Translations under genes and position numbers: made by a program | NCBI RefSeq assembly: GCF_003660265.1 | Contig: NZ_QXQP01000012.1 | Location: 1-49,602 of the forward strand | Direction of reading: 5' to 3' | Source of the DNA: Helicobacter mehlei | GTDB lineage: Bacteria > Campylobacterota > Campylobacteria > Campylobacterales > Helicobacteraceae | Length of the DNA stretch: 49,602 bases | Notes under the pieces: generated by a model | Databases searched by the model: none | What the model was told of the DNA's origin: nothing | What the model saw: the letters and a program-made list of their open reading frames with translations, nothing else | Shown here: in pieces, positions 26,473-35,246 of the stretch | Numbering within the stretch: the first letter of the stretch is position 1 | How the letters are laid out: each line of letters opens with the position of its first letter

Positions 26473-26485
26473 ATCAATTCAATGG

Positions 26486-27523
26486 CTAGAAAGCAATGTC
26501 GAGCTCTATGCTCCCGATATTGTGGCTCTCAGGCTGTTCTCTAAAGGTTTTGCCTATGTTGGTAGCGGTCAAAGAGAGTCTAAAGCCCTTGTAAAGAATA
26601 GCCATGCCCCCCTGCACCGCATAGAGGGCGTAGGGTATTTGGGTGATCCCCCGAGTTAGGGGACTATTGCCCTGCACAAAGATGTCTATGGGTTGGTAAC
26701 TCCCGCTAGCCCCCACAAAGAAGTAAAAGGAAAATTTGTTGCTATAGGGTTGCCCCCCGCTAAAATTAGTGTTGATTTTGTTAGGTCCAAAATCAGCGTT
26801 GAGGTTATAGCCAAATCTAAAAAGTGAGCCCAAGCGGGCATGGACAATGGCATTCCCCAAGGCAATATCCACCCCCGGGATAATGTCCATAGAGAAAAAG
26901 CGGGTGGTGAGGATGGGGACTTTATAGAGCCATTGGTAGTTGAATTGGAAAATAAATTCGTTACGGATTTGGTTTTGCCAGCCTTGGAAGGTTTTATCCC
27001 CCCAAAGCGTGTGCAACCAAGTTTGGGTTTGACCGGCCAAAGAATTAGGCCCCACCGTGCCTAAAGAGATGGCGATGCGTTCTAGGGCATGCTCTGTGCG
27101 TTGGTAGAAAATCAAACTGCCTCTAAGATAGCCGGCATATAAGTGATCCCCCGGGACAATGGAGCGTGCTAGGTGGTTACTCAAATGGGGGGTGTAGATA
27201 CTCTGATCAACCCCGATACTAAAACGCGTCATTTTAGGGGTTTTAAACATTAAGGTGATATAGCGACTCCATGACATCCACGATTTAGAATAGGCCGCTC
27301 CCCAAAAATTATATTCTTTGGAGGTGTAACTTAGTCCATTCCCCGCACTATAGTAAAAATCCCGTGCATAGACATAGGCATCATTTTCAGAGAGCAAGTT
27401 GATAAATTGTTTTTTGTGGGGGACAAGCGGGGTGGGTGTTTCTAGCAACGATCGCGCCGGTAAAAGATCCCCACCCACACAACAAAGCAACCAAAGCGTT
27501 TTGACAAATCTACTAAGCCACAT
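26486..27523 (-). CDS. lpxR: LpxR-like lipid A 3'-O-deacylase (DUF2219)
   Basis: 345 residues, signal peptide about 1-25, predicted 12-strand outer-membrane barrel ending SIELDIAF. Family landmarks: ENDAY (N47, D48), SAGNGLSYT (60-67), the YTPH block, DHLYAGYLRGSL, and GQTQTWLHTLWG followed by QGWQNQIRNEF, matching the catalytic region of Salmonella LpxR. The enzyme removes the 3' acyl chains of lipid A at the cell surface, which lowers recognition by host receptors; H. pylori has a counterpart. The ATG has GGAGAG upstream. A long poly-C tract lies about 50 bases upstream of the start, so expression may be phase variable. Confidence 0.82.
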   Translation of the reverse strand: MWLSRFVKTLWLLCCVGGDLLPARSLLETPTPLVPHKKQFINLLSENDAYVYARDFYYSAGNGLSYTSKEYNFWGAAYSKSWMSWSRYITLMFKTPKMTRFSIGVDQSIYTPHLSNHLARSIVPGDHLYAGYLRGSLIFYQRTEHALERIAISLGTVGPNSLAGQTQTWLHTLWGDKTFQGWQNQIRNEFIFQFNYQWLYKVPILTTRFFSMDIIPGVDIALGNAIVHARLGSLFRFGYNLNADFGPNKINTNFSGGQPYSNKFSFYFFVGASGSYQPIDIFVQGNSPLTRGITQIPYALYAVQGGMAILYKGFRLSLTATNIGKTFREQPESHNIGSIELDIAF

Positions 27524-27779
27524 CCAACTCTCCTATCACGAAGCTTAGAAGCTCTTTTTGACGTGGCGGGGTTACCCCCCCCCCCCCCCCCCGCAGGGGC
27601 ACACACCCGCTCAGTGTTTTAGCAAAAAGCATGGGGGTTTTTGGGTTGGTTGTTAGGAAAATATCACTGAATTGCTTGGTTGTGGTGTTGCGCCCTTTAC
27701 CAGAGGTTGGGGCTTTAGATAAGAGTTGGATCGGGAAGAACAAAAACATAACTTTGAAAACGGCTTTTGATTGTAACAT
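27513..27779 (-). CDS. Uncertain 88-residue frame containing the C18 tract
   Basis: A minus-strand frame upstream of lpxR and overlapping its start. It opens with a hydrophobic stretch (FKVMFLFFPIQLL) that could be a signal sequence, and its codons 63-68 are the G18 tract. Shifting the tract by one base in either direction does not fuse it to lpxR: one frame meets TAA right after the tract and the other runs past the lpxR start in the wrong frame. It may be a leader peptide, a phase-variable small protein, or chance. Confidence 0.25.
   Translation of the reverse strand: MLQSKAVFKVMFLFFPIQLLSKAPTSGKGRNTTTKQFSDIFLTTNPKTPMLFAKTLSGCVPLRGGGGGVTPPRQKELLSFVIGELDVA
27575..27592 (-). repeat. Homopolymeric tract upstream of lpxR (G18 in the gene's sense)
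   Basis: Eighteen C on the plus strand, 52 bases before the lpxR ATG, within the 383-base gap between lpxR and the Hao gene (27524-27906). Apart from the doubtful 88-codon frame, that gap holds nothing recognised. Tracts in this position can alter promoter spacing or leader translation. Confidence 0.85.
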
Positions 27780-27906
27780 CGATGGCTATTTTAGCAAAAT
27801 GGAGAATATTTTGAGACAAATCGCCCCCGCCCCTCCAATCTTTAGGGTCTTCTGTTACTCTTGGTAGCTTATTTTAAGAAAATAAGTGCCCAAGCTACAC
27901 ACCCCA

Positions 27907-29304
27907 TCAATCCTCGATCTTATTGGTTTTGAGGCGTTTTTCATAGATTTTACGCAATTTGCGGATATCTTGTTGTACCTCAAAGACCCCATGCCAGTGG
28001 GAGAAATCCGGACCACCCATGATACCCCCTTGGCGCATACGGCGACCCTCATGGTGCCAGAGGTGATACATGGTATTTTGGAATTCATCAGCCCACATGT
28101 CTTTACCCAACAAGTTCTTTTTAGCCAATTCCTCTTTCATCTTCACCGCCTCTTTCCAATACTCATTGTAGAGCAAAATATTCTTGTCGGCCATGGTGAA
28201 GAAATTATCAATGTGTGTAGAATTATGGCAATCCATACAACCCGCTTTCATCTCAGCACGCGCAGCCTCTGGACCTTGAGGGTTACCTGCAAGGGGGTTA
28301 CCATGCGTGATTTTGTTTTCAAATTTGAAAGCATCGCTAGCCGTTTCATACCCCCCAGTTCTAAGCTCGCTTAAGGGCATGAACAAATTCCATTTTAAAC
28401 GGCGACTCACATTGTGGGTAACCGCACTCTTAGAGTTTCCGCTCATATGGCAGGTCGCACAGGTGGGGGCTCTAAAGTCAGGAACTTTCCAAGTCCCCGG
28501 GGCAGCATCAAAATTCCATTTGTTGCCCTCAGCATTAAAGATATGCCCGTGCATGGAGTTGTTGTAAATCTCAATATCGGGGTGATCAGGACCCAAGTGG
28601 CAACTCGCACAGGCAGCTGGTTTTCTAGCTTCCTCTAGACTGAATTTATGCGCGCTGTGGCAACTAGCACAATTGCCCACAGACCCATCGGGGAAGGCGG
28701 TGCCAATCCCATAGGTAGGCCATGTCTCGGGGGTGGGTCGTCTGTGTTTGTCTAATTTGATGATAGAGCCATGGCATTGGATACAGCCGGTTGCCTCTGG
28801 AGCACGCCCTAAATCCGGATGCCCTCTACCCTCGACTAGACGCATCAAATCGCGCATGCTCTGTTTGGCAAATACTTGCACCGCACCCCTAGCATGCCCG
28901 CTGTGTCTAAACTCCTCCACCTCTTTTTCATGGCACTTAGCACAGGTATTTGTGGAAACAAGCACAGAGATGGGGATTTTAGAACCATGGTGGCCATCCA
29001 TGGTAAGCATGGGGCTATCCTTGGTAACACTATGGCAATCAATACAGCTCACGCCTGCATGGGCATGGCGACTCATCTTCCAATCAGCCACAATCCCGGG
29101 AGTCTCCTTTGCATGGCATTCGATACAGCCCTTAGCTTCAGCTCCCAAGTTTCTAAAAGTCTTTAGGGGCAACTGCACATCCATCGCATTATTGACACTT
29201 GTCCCGCCTCCATTGTGTTGTGTCTTGTGTGTCTGTGCAGACAAGCTCCCGAGCACTGCACAAACGACTAAGACCAATGACTGGCATTTTTTAACCACAC
29301 GCAT
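27907..29304 (-). CDS. haoA: Octaheme c-type cytochrome, epsilonproteobacterial Hao family
   Basis: 465 residues with signal peptide (about 1-23) and eight CXXCH haem sites, in order CIECH, CIDCH, CAKCH, CIQCH, CASCH, CASCH, CATCH, CMDCH. That number, spacing and length match hydroxylamine oxidoreductase-type proteins, not pentahaem NrfA (no CXXCK). In ammonia oxidisers a Tyr near the C-terminus cross-links to haem P460; the matching segment here appears to be GPDFSHWHG, with Phe at that place as I recall the alignment. Epsilon Hao enzymes lacking the cross-link are thought to reduce nitrite or hydroxylamine to ammonium. AGGAGA precedes the ATG, and it follows its quinol-oxidising partner by 30 bases. 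Periplasmic. Confidence 0.85.
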   Translation of the reverse strand: MRVVKKCQSLVLVVCAVLGSLSAQTHKTQHNGGGTSVNNAMDVQLPLKTFRNLGAEAKGCIECHAKETPGIVADWKMSRHAHAGVSCIDCHSVTKDSPMLTMDGHHGSKIPISVLVSTNTCAKCHEKEVEEFRHSGHARGAVQVFAKQSMRDLMRLVEGRGHPDLGRAPEATGCIQCHGSIIKLDKHRRPTPETWPTYGIGTAFPDGSVGNCASCHSAHKFSLEEARKPAACASCHLGPDHPDIEIYNNSMHGHIFNAEGNKWNFDAAPGTWKVPDFRAPTCATCHMSGNSKSAVTHNVSRRLKWNLFMPLSELRTGGYETASDAFKFENKITHGNPLAGNPQGPEAARAEMKAGCMDCHNSTHIDNFFTMADKNILLYNEYWKEAVKMKEELAKKNLLGKDMWADEFQNTMYHLWHHEGRRMRQGGIMGGPDFSHWHGVFEVQQDIRKLRKIYEKRLKTNKIED

Positions 29305-29334
29305 GGTTATCTCCTATGATCAAGTTTGACATCT

Positions 29335-30012
29335 TCACTCCTTTGTTTGGGATTTCGTTGCTTTTGTGCCCAGTTTAGGATTGGGAATTGTTGAGAGTTC
29401 CTCTAGACTCATCTTTTTCCCATCGACAAGAAATGCATTGGGATAGGGCTTGTAGTTTTCTTTCAAGTACTCTTTCAAGTGTAAGCCCAAGTTTTTATGC
29501 CCGACTTCATCTAAATGGCATTCTACACATTTTTTTTGACTCAATCCATTGAAGTAGTCTCGGTGGGGCAGAAAGGCTTTCATGTTGGAGGAAGTGGCAT
29601 CCTTGAGATTGGCATGGCAACGCAAACAGCCTGTGTCAAAGACATATTCTTTTGCTCTCTTTCTGTTCTTCTCCCAATCAAATTTTTTAGGGTCTTTAAA
29701 GGTGTTGCCATAAACATCTTCAATGCCTAAAATGCTTTTGCGGATAAAATAATTCAACACATTGTCATGGGGTAAGTGGCAATCCACGCAAGCTGCTTGA
29801 AACCCCACGCCATTTTTGCCCCCATGTTTGTCCAAATGGTAAGAATTGAGCTCAGGTGTCATGATATGACAGATTCCACAAAATTTATCATCCCCAGTCC
29901 ATTCCACCGCCTGCACGGTCAAAACGCTCAAAACGACCCCCAATACGCACCCCCCCACGAAGATCCAAAATACGAAATATCTCCTGATTCTGAGAGCCTC
30001 CAAGACACCCAT
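29335..30012 (-). CDS. haoC: NapC/NrfH-family tetrahaem quinol dehydrogenase, Hao partner
   Basis: 225 residues from ATG 30012 (AAGGGAAG upstream); the open frame reaches 30078 without support. One N-terminal membrane anchor (about 12-35, VFWIFVGGCVLGVVLSVLTV), then four haem sites CGICH, CVDCH, CLRCH, CVECH facing the periplasm. Proteins of this family oxidise menaquinol and pass electrons to a periplasmic reductase. Its place directly upstream of the octahaem gene is the haoCA order known from Campylobacter and deep-sea relatives. Confidence 0.88.
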   Translation of the reverse strand: MGVLEALRIRRYFVFWIFVGGCVLGVVLSVLTVQAVEWTGDDKFCGICHIMTPELNSYHLDKHGGKNGVGFQAACVDCHLPHDNVLNYFIRKSILGIEDVYGNTFKDPKKFDWEKNRKRAKEYVFDTGCLRCHANLKDATSSNMKAFLPHRDYFNGLSQKKCVECHLDEVGHKNLGLHLKEYLKENYKPYPNAFLVDGKKMSLEELSTIPNPKLGTKATKSQTKE

Positions 30013-30126
30013 TGACTTCCCTTGCAGTTTGGAACTATTTTGGGAATTATTGCACAGCAAAGCTAACGAAAAAAACACAAACGTAAATAAAATAATGGAT
30101 ATCTTAAATTCCCCTCCACTATCGTT

Positions 30127-30738
30127 CTATAAGCTGAAAGTGTGCAAAACCCCCACCACTCTCCCCAAAATCTCAATCTCATCTAAGGATTGCAAAATAA
30201 TAGGCTGATAAACCGGATTATCGCTAATCAAAGACACTTGCGGGCGTTTGCAAAGCCGTTTGACATAGTATTCACTATCCAAATTCACGACATAAACTGC
30301 CCCTTCATAGCGGGTGTCGTCATTTTGGAATAAAAGCAAATCCCCTTCCTTGATGAGTGGCTCCATAGAGTTCCCCACTGCTTGTAACAAGCCCAAATGA
30401 TCAGTAGAGGTGATCCCAAAATGTTTTTTGAGAAAAGATCGGCTCTGTGGGAGAAAAACCATGTGATTGCCCTCTTGATTCTTGGACATGCCAGCCCGCA
30501 TATCCTTAAAATAGGGCACCATGACAATATCTTCAACCTCCCTATGAGTAGATGTGAAAAAATGCAGATCGGTATTGAGAGCACTGGCGAGCTTTTCTAG
30601 GGTATCTAGAGTAATATTACTTTTTTGCTCACTCTCATAGCGCTTGATGCTTTGCAAACTCACGCCACACTTGAGTGCTAGCTCTTCTTGAGTTAAGTTG
30701 TTTGCATTTCTAAGTTGTTTGAGCTTCTCCTTTAACAT
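30127..30738 (-). CDS. HTH-XRE/S24 (LexA/CI-like) repressor
   Basis: 203 residues. An N-terminal Cro/CI helix-turn-helix (about 1-65: LTQEELALKCGVSLQSIKRYE) and a C-terminal S24 peptidase fold: catalytic Ser in GNSMEPLIKEGD and Lys in YYVKRL. An Ala-Gly pair in KDMRAGMSKN is a possible self-cleavage site, so RecA-triggered inactivation is possible. CI-like proteins usually guard prophages, yet no phage genes lie nearby. It may control host genes, or be a leftover from an element. ATG 30738 has GGAG upstream. Confidence 0.82.
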   Translation of the reverse strand: MLKEKLKQLRNANNLTQEELALKCGVSLQSIKRYESEQKSNITLDTLEKLASALNTDLHFFTSTHREVEDIVMVPYFKDMRAGMSKNQEGNHMVFLPQSRSFLKKHFGITSTDHLGLLQAVGNSMEPLIKEGDLLLFQNDDTRYEGAVYVVNLDSEYYVKRLCKRPQVSLISDNPVYQPIILQSLDEIEILGRVVGVLHTFSL

Positions 30739-30893
30739 TTCACTCTCCTTTACACCAAAATATCTCTCGCTTATAGCATAACATAGTTAATAATAAGAAA
30801 AACCAATATTGAGATAGGGTTTTATCTCGCAAGCTTTAAGTCTATTTGAGGAAAGTATATGTTAGGATATTCGCAAAAATGGAAAGGAAATTG

Positions 30894-31115
30894 ATGCCAT
30901 ACATTAACATTCGTATCTCAAAAGAACATGGGGGAGCTAGCGCAGAGCAAAAACGCGCACTCATTAGCGGGGTTACCGATTTGGTGGTGGATATATTGGG
31001 CAAAAAGAGAGAAGCTACAATTGTGATCATTGATGAAATCCATACTGATAATTGTGGCTTGGGCGGGGAGACCATCACCCGATTAAGGCACACACCCCCC
31101 GAACAAAAGGACTAA
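30894..31115 (+). CDS. 4-oxalocrotonate tautomerase family protein
   Basis: 73 residues from ATG 30894 behind AAAGGA; the open frame begins 48 bases earlier without a site. The product starts M-PYINIRI, so removal of Met exposes the catalytic Pro1 of the tautomerase family, and a conserved Arg lies in the KKREATIVIIDE segment. H. pylori encodes a similar small tautomerase; its natural substrate is not established. Converges with the TerC gene, overlapping by 4 bases at the 3' ends. Confidence 0.88.
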   Translation: MPYINIRISKEHGGASAEQKRALISGVTDLVVDILGKKREATIVIIDEIHTDNCGLGGETITRLRHTPPEQKD

Positions 31116-32125
31116 GATTCTTTGGGTTTGAAAAAGCTAAGGAGCACGCCCGCGCCCAGCACGCCTAAGACGATGTAGAGGCTGAGGGTGGGGCTGATCT
31201 GCAAACCAAAACCGAAGAGGTGAGAGGTAGCATCTAAAATGAGCTTAAGGCTGATAAAGCCTAGCACCACGATTACACTTTTTTCCAGATAGACCAAATA
31301 ACCCTTTAGCACTTCCAACACAAAATAAAGGCTACGCAAGCCTAAAATCGCAAACATCATTGCACTGTAAATGATCAAAGGTTCTTTGCTCACCGCAATC
31401 ACAGCCGGTACGCTATCAAAGGCAAACATCACATCGCTAAGCTCAATCACGGCCAAGCACAGAAACAAAGGGGTGGCGATGATCTTAGCCTTGCTGAAGG
31501 CACTCTGGTGGTGTAAAGCATTCACTTCGTGAGAATCTAGGTTTTTTTCAAGCACGTCTAAGCGCTCCTTGCTCACAAAAAAATCATGCCCGATAAGTTT
31601 TGGATAAACCGGGAAAAATTTATGGACCAATCTATAGGCAAGGTGTTGGGAGTAATCCTCGCCTTGTTCTTCCTCTTCTTTGTTTTGGTTTTGAATCATC
31701 ACCACACAGCTATAACCCACTAGCAAGCCAAAAAGAATCTCCACATACGCTGATAGGTGCAATAATCCCGCCCCGATCAAGACAAAAATCAACCTAAAAA
31801 TAATCGCGCCCAAGATGCCATAATAAAGCACGCGGTGGCGGTAAATTTCGGGCACTTTAAACCACGAAAAAATCGCCATCATCACAAAGAGATTATCTAC
31901 CGATAGGGCTTTTTCTAACACATAACCAGTTAAAAATAAGGAGGCATTAGTTTTACCATCATGGATGAGCAAATAAAGCGCAAAAAGCAGGGCAACCCCC
32001 ACCCAAAAGAGCGACCACAGAGACGCACTTTTAAGCGTGATGGTCTGATCTTGGCTGTGGGCTTTCAAGTCAATGAGCAGGGCTACCACCATGAAGATTA
32101 AAAAAACAAGCAGATCGGAGAACAT
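31112..32125 (-). CDS. TerC/Alx-family membrane protein
   Basis: 337 residues with about eight to nine membrane segments. TerC landmarks: KALSVDNLFVMMAIF near residue 90 and VMFAFDSVPAVIAVS near 230, each with a conserved Asp in the membrane. Family members export manganese or relate to tellurite resistance and membrane protein metalation. A long cytoplasmic loop with EEEEQGED lies mid-protein. It follows ttcA by 11 bases and is probably cotranscribed with it. Confidence 0.85.
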   Translation of the reverse strand: MFSDLLVFLIFMVVALLIDLKAHSQDQTITLKSASLWSLFWVGVALLFALYLLIHDGKTNASLFLTGYVLEKALSVDNLFVMMAIFSWFKVPEIYRHRVLYYGILGAIIFRLIFVLIGAGLLHLSAYVEILFGLLVGYSCVVMIQNQNKEEEEQGEDYSQHLAYRLVHKFFPVYPKLIGHDFFVSKERLDVLEKNLDSHEVNALHHQSAFSKAKIIATPLFLCLAVIELSDVMFAFDSVPAVIAVSKEPLIIYSAMMFAILGLRSLYFVLEVLKGYLVYLEKSVIVVLGFISLKLILDATSHLFGFGLQISPTLSLYIVLGVLGAGVLLSFFKPKES

Positions 32126-32136
32126 GGGTTGTCCTT

Positions 32137-32898
32137 TTAAGTATCTAAAAATGCCCCATCGCTAAAGCTATTGGCATGCACATTGCAAAAGGCGTTTTTG
32201 AGTGAAGTGAAGAGAGTAGGGTTATTTCTCTCCATTTCTTGTAAAAAGTTCTTGGTGGCTAGCCTTGCAATAGGGGGTTTGTCTGAGTCGGGCTGTTTAG
32301 CTGGGCAGTTGCAATCCGGGGCGGTGGGGATATTTTGGGAGTACACAAAGTCAATACTCTGGCGTTCTCTAATGTGGATCAGCGGACGGATCACAAAAAG
32401 CCCATTTTCAGCCTTGTAAATGGGGGGCATGCTACGCAAACTCCCATTATAAGTAAAATTCATAAAAAAGCTCTCCACCGCATCATCCAAATGGTGGGCG
32501 ATGGCTAGCTTGTTGTAGCCATGTTCTAGGGCATAGTTGTAAAGTACACCCCGGCGCATGCGCGAACAAAAACTACAATATGAGCTTTTTTCACGCCGTT
32601 TTTCTCTGATCGTTTGGGCGATATTGGTATAAAGAATCTCATGGGGGATATTTTGTTCTAGACATAGATCGCTAAGCCACGCCAAATCCTCTTTAAGTCC
32701 ATAATGCACCGTAGCGGCTTTAAATTCAAATTTAAAGGGGGCATGGGCTTTCATGCGGGCTAACAAACAAGAGAGTAAAATCGAATCCTTGCCCCCACTT
32801 AGTCCCACCAAAATGCGATCGCCCTCGCCAATCAAGTTATAGGTGGCATTGGTGCGCCCAACAATATTTAAAATTTTCTTGCTAATGTTATAAGACAT
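32137..32898 (-). CDS. ttcA: tRNA 2-thiocytidine(32) synthetase
   Basis: 253 residues. PP-loop GLSGGKDSI near residue 33 binds ATP, and the CSFCSRMRRG motif holds the family's Cys pair for the Fe-S cluster; GYNKLAIAHHLDDAVES is the usual middle block. It thiolates C32 in some tRNAs using sulfur from a desulfurase. The C-terminal DCNCPAKQ replaces the more common form of that segment. Start ATG 32898 with AAAGGA upstream. Confidence 0.86.
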   Translation of the reverse strand: MSYNISKKILNIVGRTNATYNLIGEGDRILVGLSGGKDSILLSCLLARMKAHAPFKFEFKAATVHYGLKEDLAWLSDLCLEQNIPHEILYTNIAQTIREKRREKSSYCSFCSRMRRGVLYNYALEHGYNKLAIAHHLDDAVESFFMNFTYNGSLRSMPPIYKAENGLFVIRPLIHIRERQSIDFVYSQNIPTAPDCNCPAKQPDSDKPPIARLATKNFLQEMERNNPTLFTSLKNAFCNVHANSFSDGAFLDT

Positions 32899-33107
32899 GA
32901 TTATCCTTTATTATCAAATAGCCACCACTTCTCAGATCAGGTATTTCCAAATCCCCCATCTAAGACATGCTAACACAAAGAATCTAAATATGGGGCTTGG
33001 GTGGCTAGTCTTTATTGGCTGTTTTGGAAAACCCAATAATGGAGGATTTTGAGTCTAGGTCATGTGGCAAACGCTGAGGCTTTGACACAGAGCACCCTAA
33101 ACCCCGC

Positions 33108-33941
33108 TCAACTCTCCATGCGTTCTAAAAGCAAAAGTGAAATGCGTTTGCGCAAGGCTAATAAAGGCTCCGAGCCATTGGCTAGAGCCTTGAGGCATAG
33201 GCTATGATAGCCCTCTGGCAATCTAGTGGGCAAGAGGCTCACCCCGGCATTGATCTGTGCGCTCTCCAGCAACTCTAAAAGATCCTCTAATTTTAATAGG
33301 CGCGTTAAAAAAATCCCATTCAAGTAATGCGTGTAATTGCCAAACATGCACGGGTTTCTTAAATCCATGCTAGTGGGTTCTAAAATCGTGTTATCTAAAA
33401 AGACACTTCTAAGAGACTCGCCTTCCTGGGTAGAAATTTTGAGCGTAGAGTGGATTTTATGGAAGGCAAAAGCCTCGCCCATCGCAATGCGCCCAGCCGT
33501 GATGATCTCGCTGTAAAGCAATTGGGCATTTGGGTGCAACACAATATGGCTATGATTTTTAAAATGCGCATTGGCAAAGGGGATAATGGGTAGGGGGGAG
33601 AAGTCTAGCAAAGCGTTTTGGTGGATATGGATTTGGGTATTGCGGCTAGCATACCCATCCTCAGTATCTTGGATCTTCTCAAAACTTTGAGACGAAAGCT
33701 CAAGCCGGCAATTTTCCCCAATGTCCATTTGAATCTCTTGGGCATCTCCTTTGAGCATCCCCGGGCTGACAGCGATCAAGATGATCTCAGCCATGTTGCC
33801 TTTTTCATAGAAAGGGGGCATGAGCTTAAAGGGCGGGCTAAAGTAGTTATCGGCGATCACGCACTTACCATTTTGCCCGATTTTGGTCCTCAAATAAAGC
33901 CTAGAAGCTTGGGCGTAGCTGGTGGGGTGTTGCACTGCCAA
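33108..33941 (-). CDS. ureH: Urease accessory protein UreH (UreD family)
   Basis: 277 residues, the Helicobacter equivalent of UreD. With UreF and UreG it forms the complex that delivers nickel to apo-urease. Family features include GMLKGDAQEIQMDIGENC and the repeat-rich beta core (SYAQASRLYLRTKIGQNGKC at the start). Last gene of the operon, 2 bases after ureG. About 210 bases without genes separate it from ttcA. Confidence 0.92.
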   Translation of the reverse strand: MAVQHPTSYAQASRLYLRTKIGQNGKCVIADNYFSPPFKLMPPFYEKGNMAEIILIAVSPGMLKGDAQEIQMDIGENCRLELSSQSFEKIQDTEDGYASRNTQIHIHQNALLDFSPLPIIPFANAHFKNHSHIVLHPNAQLLYSEIITAGRIAMGEAFAFHKIHSTLKISTQEGESLRSVFLDNTILEPTSMDLRNPCMFGNYTHYLNGIFLTRLLKLEDLLELLESAQINAGVSLLPTRLPEGYHSLCLKALANGSEPLLALRKRISLLLLERMES

Positions 33942-33943
33942 GT

Positions 33944-34543
33944 TTAGTCCTCTAGCAACGCGTATTTTTTAATCCAGCCAATCACATGATCTAAGCCCTC
34001 TTTAGAGCGGATATTGGTGAATAAAAAGGGTTTTTCTCCACGCATTTTCTTAGAATCGCGATCCATCACGCCCAAATCTGCTCCCACATAGGGGGCTAGG
34101 TCAATTTTATTGATGATGAGCAGATCGGAACGGGTAATGCCCGGACCCCCTTTTCTAGGGATTTTATCCCCCTCGGCCACATCGATCACAAAGATCGTGA
34201 AGTCAGCTAGCTCGGGGTTAAAGGTGGTGGAGAGATTATCCCCGCCACTCTCAATAAACATCAACTCAATATCGGGGAATTTGGCATGCAATTCTTCCAC
34301 TGCTTCCAAATTCATCGATGCGTCCTCTCTAATGGCGGTGTGCGGGCACCCCCCCGTCTCTACCCCAATGATCCTCTCTCTGGGCATCACAGAGTTTCTA
34401 CACAAAAACTCAGCATCCTCTTTGGTGTAGATATCATTAGTGATGACACCTATGCTGTATTGTTGGCTCATTGCCCTAGTTAGGGCTTCAATTAAAGCCG
34501 TTTTGCCACTGCCCACAGGACCACAAACACCGATTTTAACCAT
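33944..34543 (-). CDS. ureG: Urease accessory GTPase UreG
   Basis: 199 residues. P-loop GPVGSGKT (8-15), the metal-binding Cys-Pro-His in [13 protein letters not shown], the ESGGDNLS switch block and NKIDLAP base-recognition motif are all present. UreG hydrolyses GTP to load nickel into urease. It lies between ureF and ureH. Confidence 0.96.
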   Translation of the reverse strand: MVKIGVCGPVGSGKTALIEALTRAMSQQYSIGVITNDIYTKEDAEFLCRNSVMPRERIIGVETGGCPHTAIREDASMNLEAVEELHAKFPDIELMFIESGGDNLSTTFNPELADFTIFVIDVAEGDKIPRKGGPGITRSDLLIINKIDLAPYVGADLGVMDRDSKKMRGEKPFLFTNIRSKEGLDHVIGWIKKYALLED

Positions 34544-34564
34544 GATTTTCCTTTGCTAGATGGA

Positions 34565-35242
34565 TTAAGACATATAAAGTCTGGAGTACAAATGCTCGTG
34601 TTGCATCGCCTTGATGTCGTTTTGGATACTTGCTGCGCATAGATGGCTTGCGTCTAAGCCCTCTAAAGTGGCGAGCAGGGTTGTAAAGCTCTCTTGTAGG
34701 GCTAATAAAATGCGTTGCCCGTCATTTTGGGCTAGGGGGATGGTTTTGACACAATTAATCACCATATTAGAGCTTTGCGCATAGAGATAGTGTTTTAGAC
34801 CAGCCTCTAATCCCAATCCCAAGCAGGCACAGAAGACTCCATAAGCACTTGCATGGGTGGGGGTGGTGCTTTTTTGCATGTAGTCTTTAAAAAATGGACT
34901 CAGGGGGAGATCCAACACGCCAATAGTCTTTAAAAAACGATTCCCCAATTTTTGGTTGGCACTACGCAATTCTAAGGGCGGGGTGGCTAAACAAATCTGC
35001 TCCTCCATCTCCAAAATTAACTCCAAATCCTCTTGATTGGCATAGCCATAAGCCAATTTGAGAGCTAAGAGTTCGGTATATAAAAATTGGGTAGAGAGAT
35101 AAGCACGCATGTAATCAAGTGCACTCTCTTTGTTAGAAACTTCCTTGTGCTGGATATAGGTTTCTAACCCGAAGGAGTGGGTGTAACTCCCAATGGGGAA
35201 CATGGCATCATTCACTTGGAGCAATAAAAAATCTTTTTGCAT
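34565..35242 (-). CDS. ureF: Urease accessory protein UreF
   Basis: 225 residues, all-helical. Conserved blocks include [20 protein letters not shown] near the N-terminus and the [14 protein letters not shown] helix. UreF bridges UreH and UreG in the nickel insertion complex. It starts 4 bases after ureE ends. Confidence 0.93.
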   Translation of the reverse strand: MQKDFLLLQVNDAMFPIGSYTHSFGLETYIQHKEVSNKESALDYMRAYLSTQFLYTELLALKLAYGYANQEDLELILEMEEQICLATPPLELRSANQKLGNRFLKTIGVLDLPLSPFFKDYMQKSTTPTHASAYGVFCACLGLGLEAGLKHYLYAQSSNMVINCVKTIPLAQNDGQRILLALQESFTTLLATLEGLDASHLCAASIQNDIKAMQHEHLYSRLYMS

Positions 35243-35246
35243 GGAC

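Noticed and set aside
27513-27779. Phase-variable N-terminal extension of LpxR across the C18 tract
   Set aside because: The frame that matches lpxR meets TAA directly after the tract and TAG again at 27535-27533, so no tract length gives a fusion.
27907-29304. Nitrite reductase NrfA
   Set aside because: Eight CXXCH sites and no CXXCK; NrfA has five haems. The NrfH-like partner alone does not decide.
28733-29329. 198-codon open frame antisense to the octahaem Hao gene
   Set aside because: The opposite strand encodes eight haem sites in one frame; the antisense frame is a shadow.
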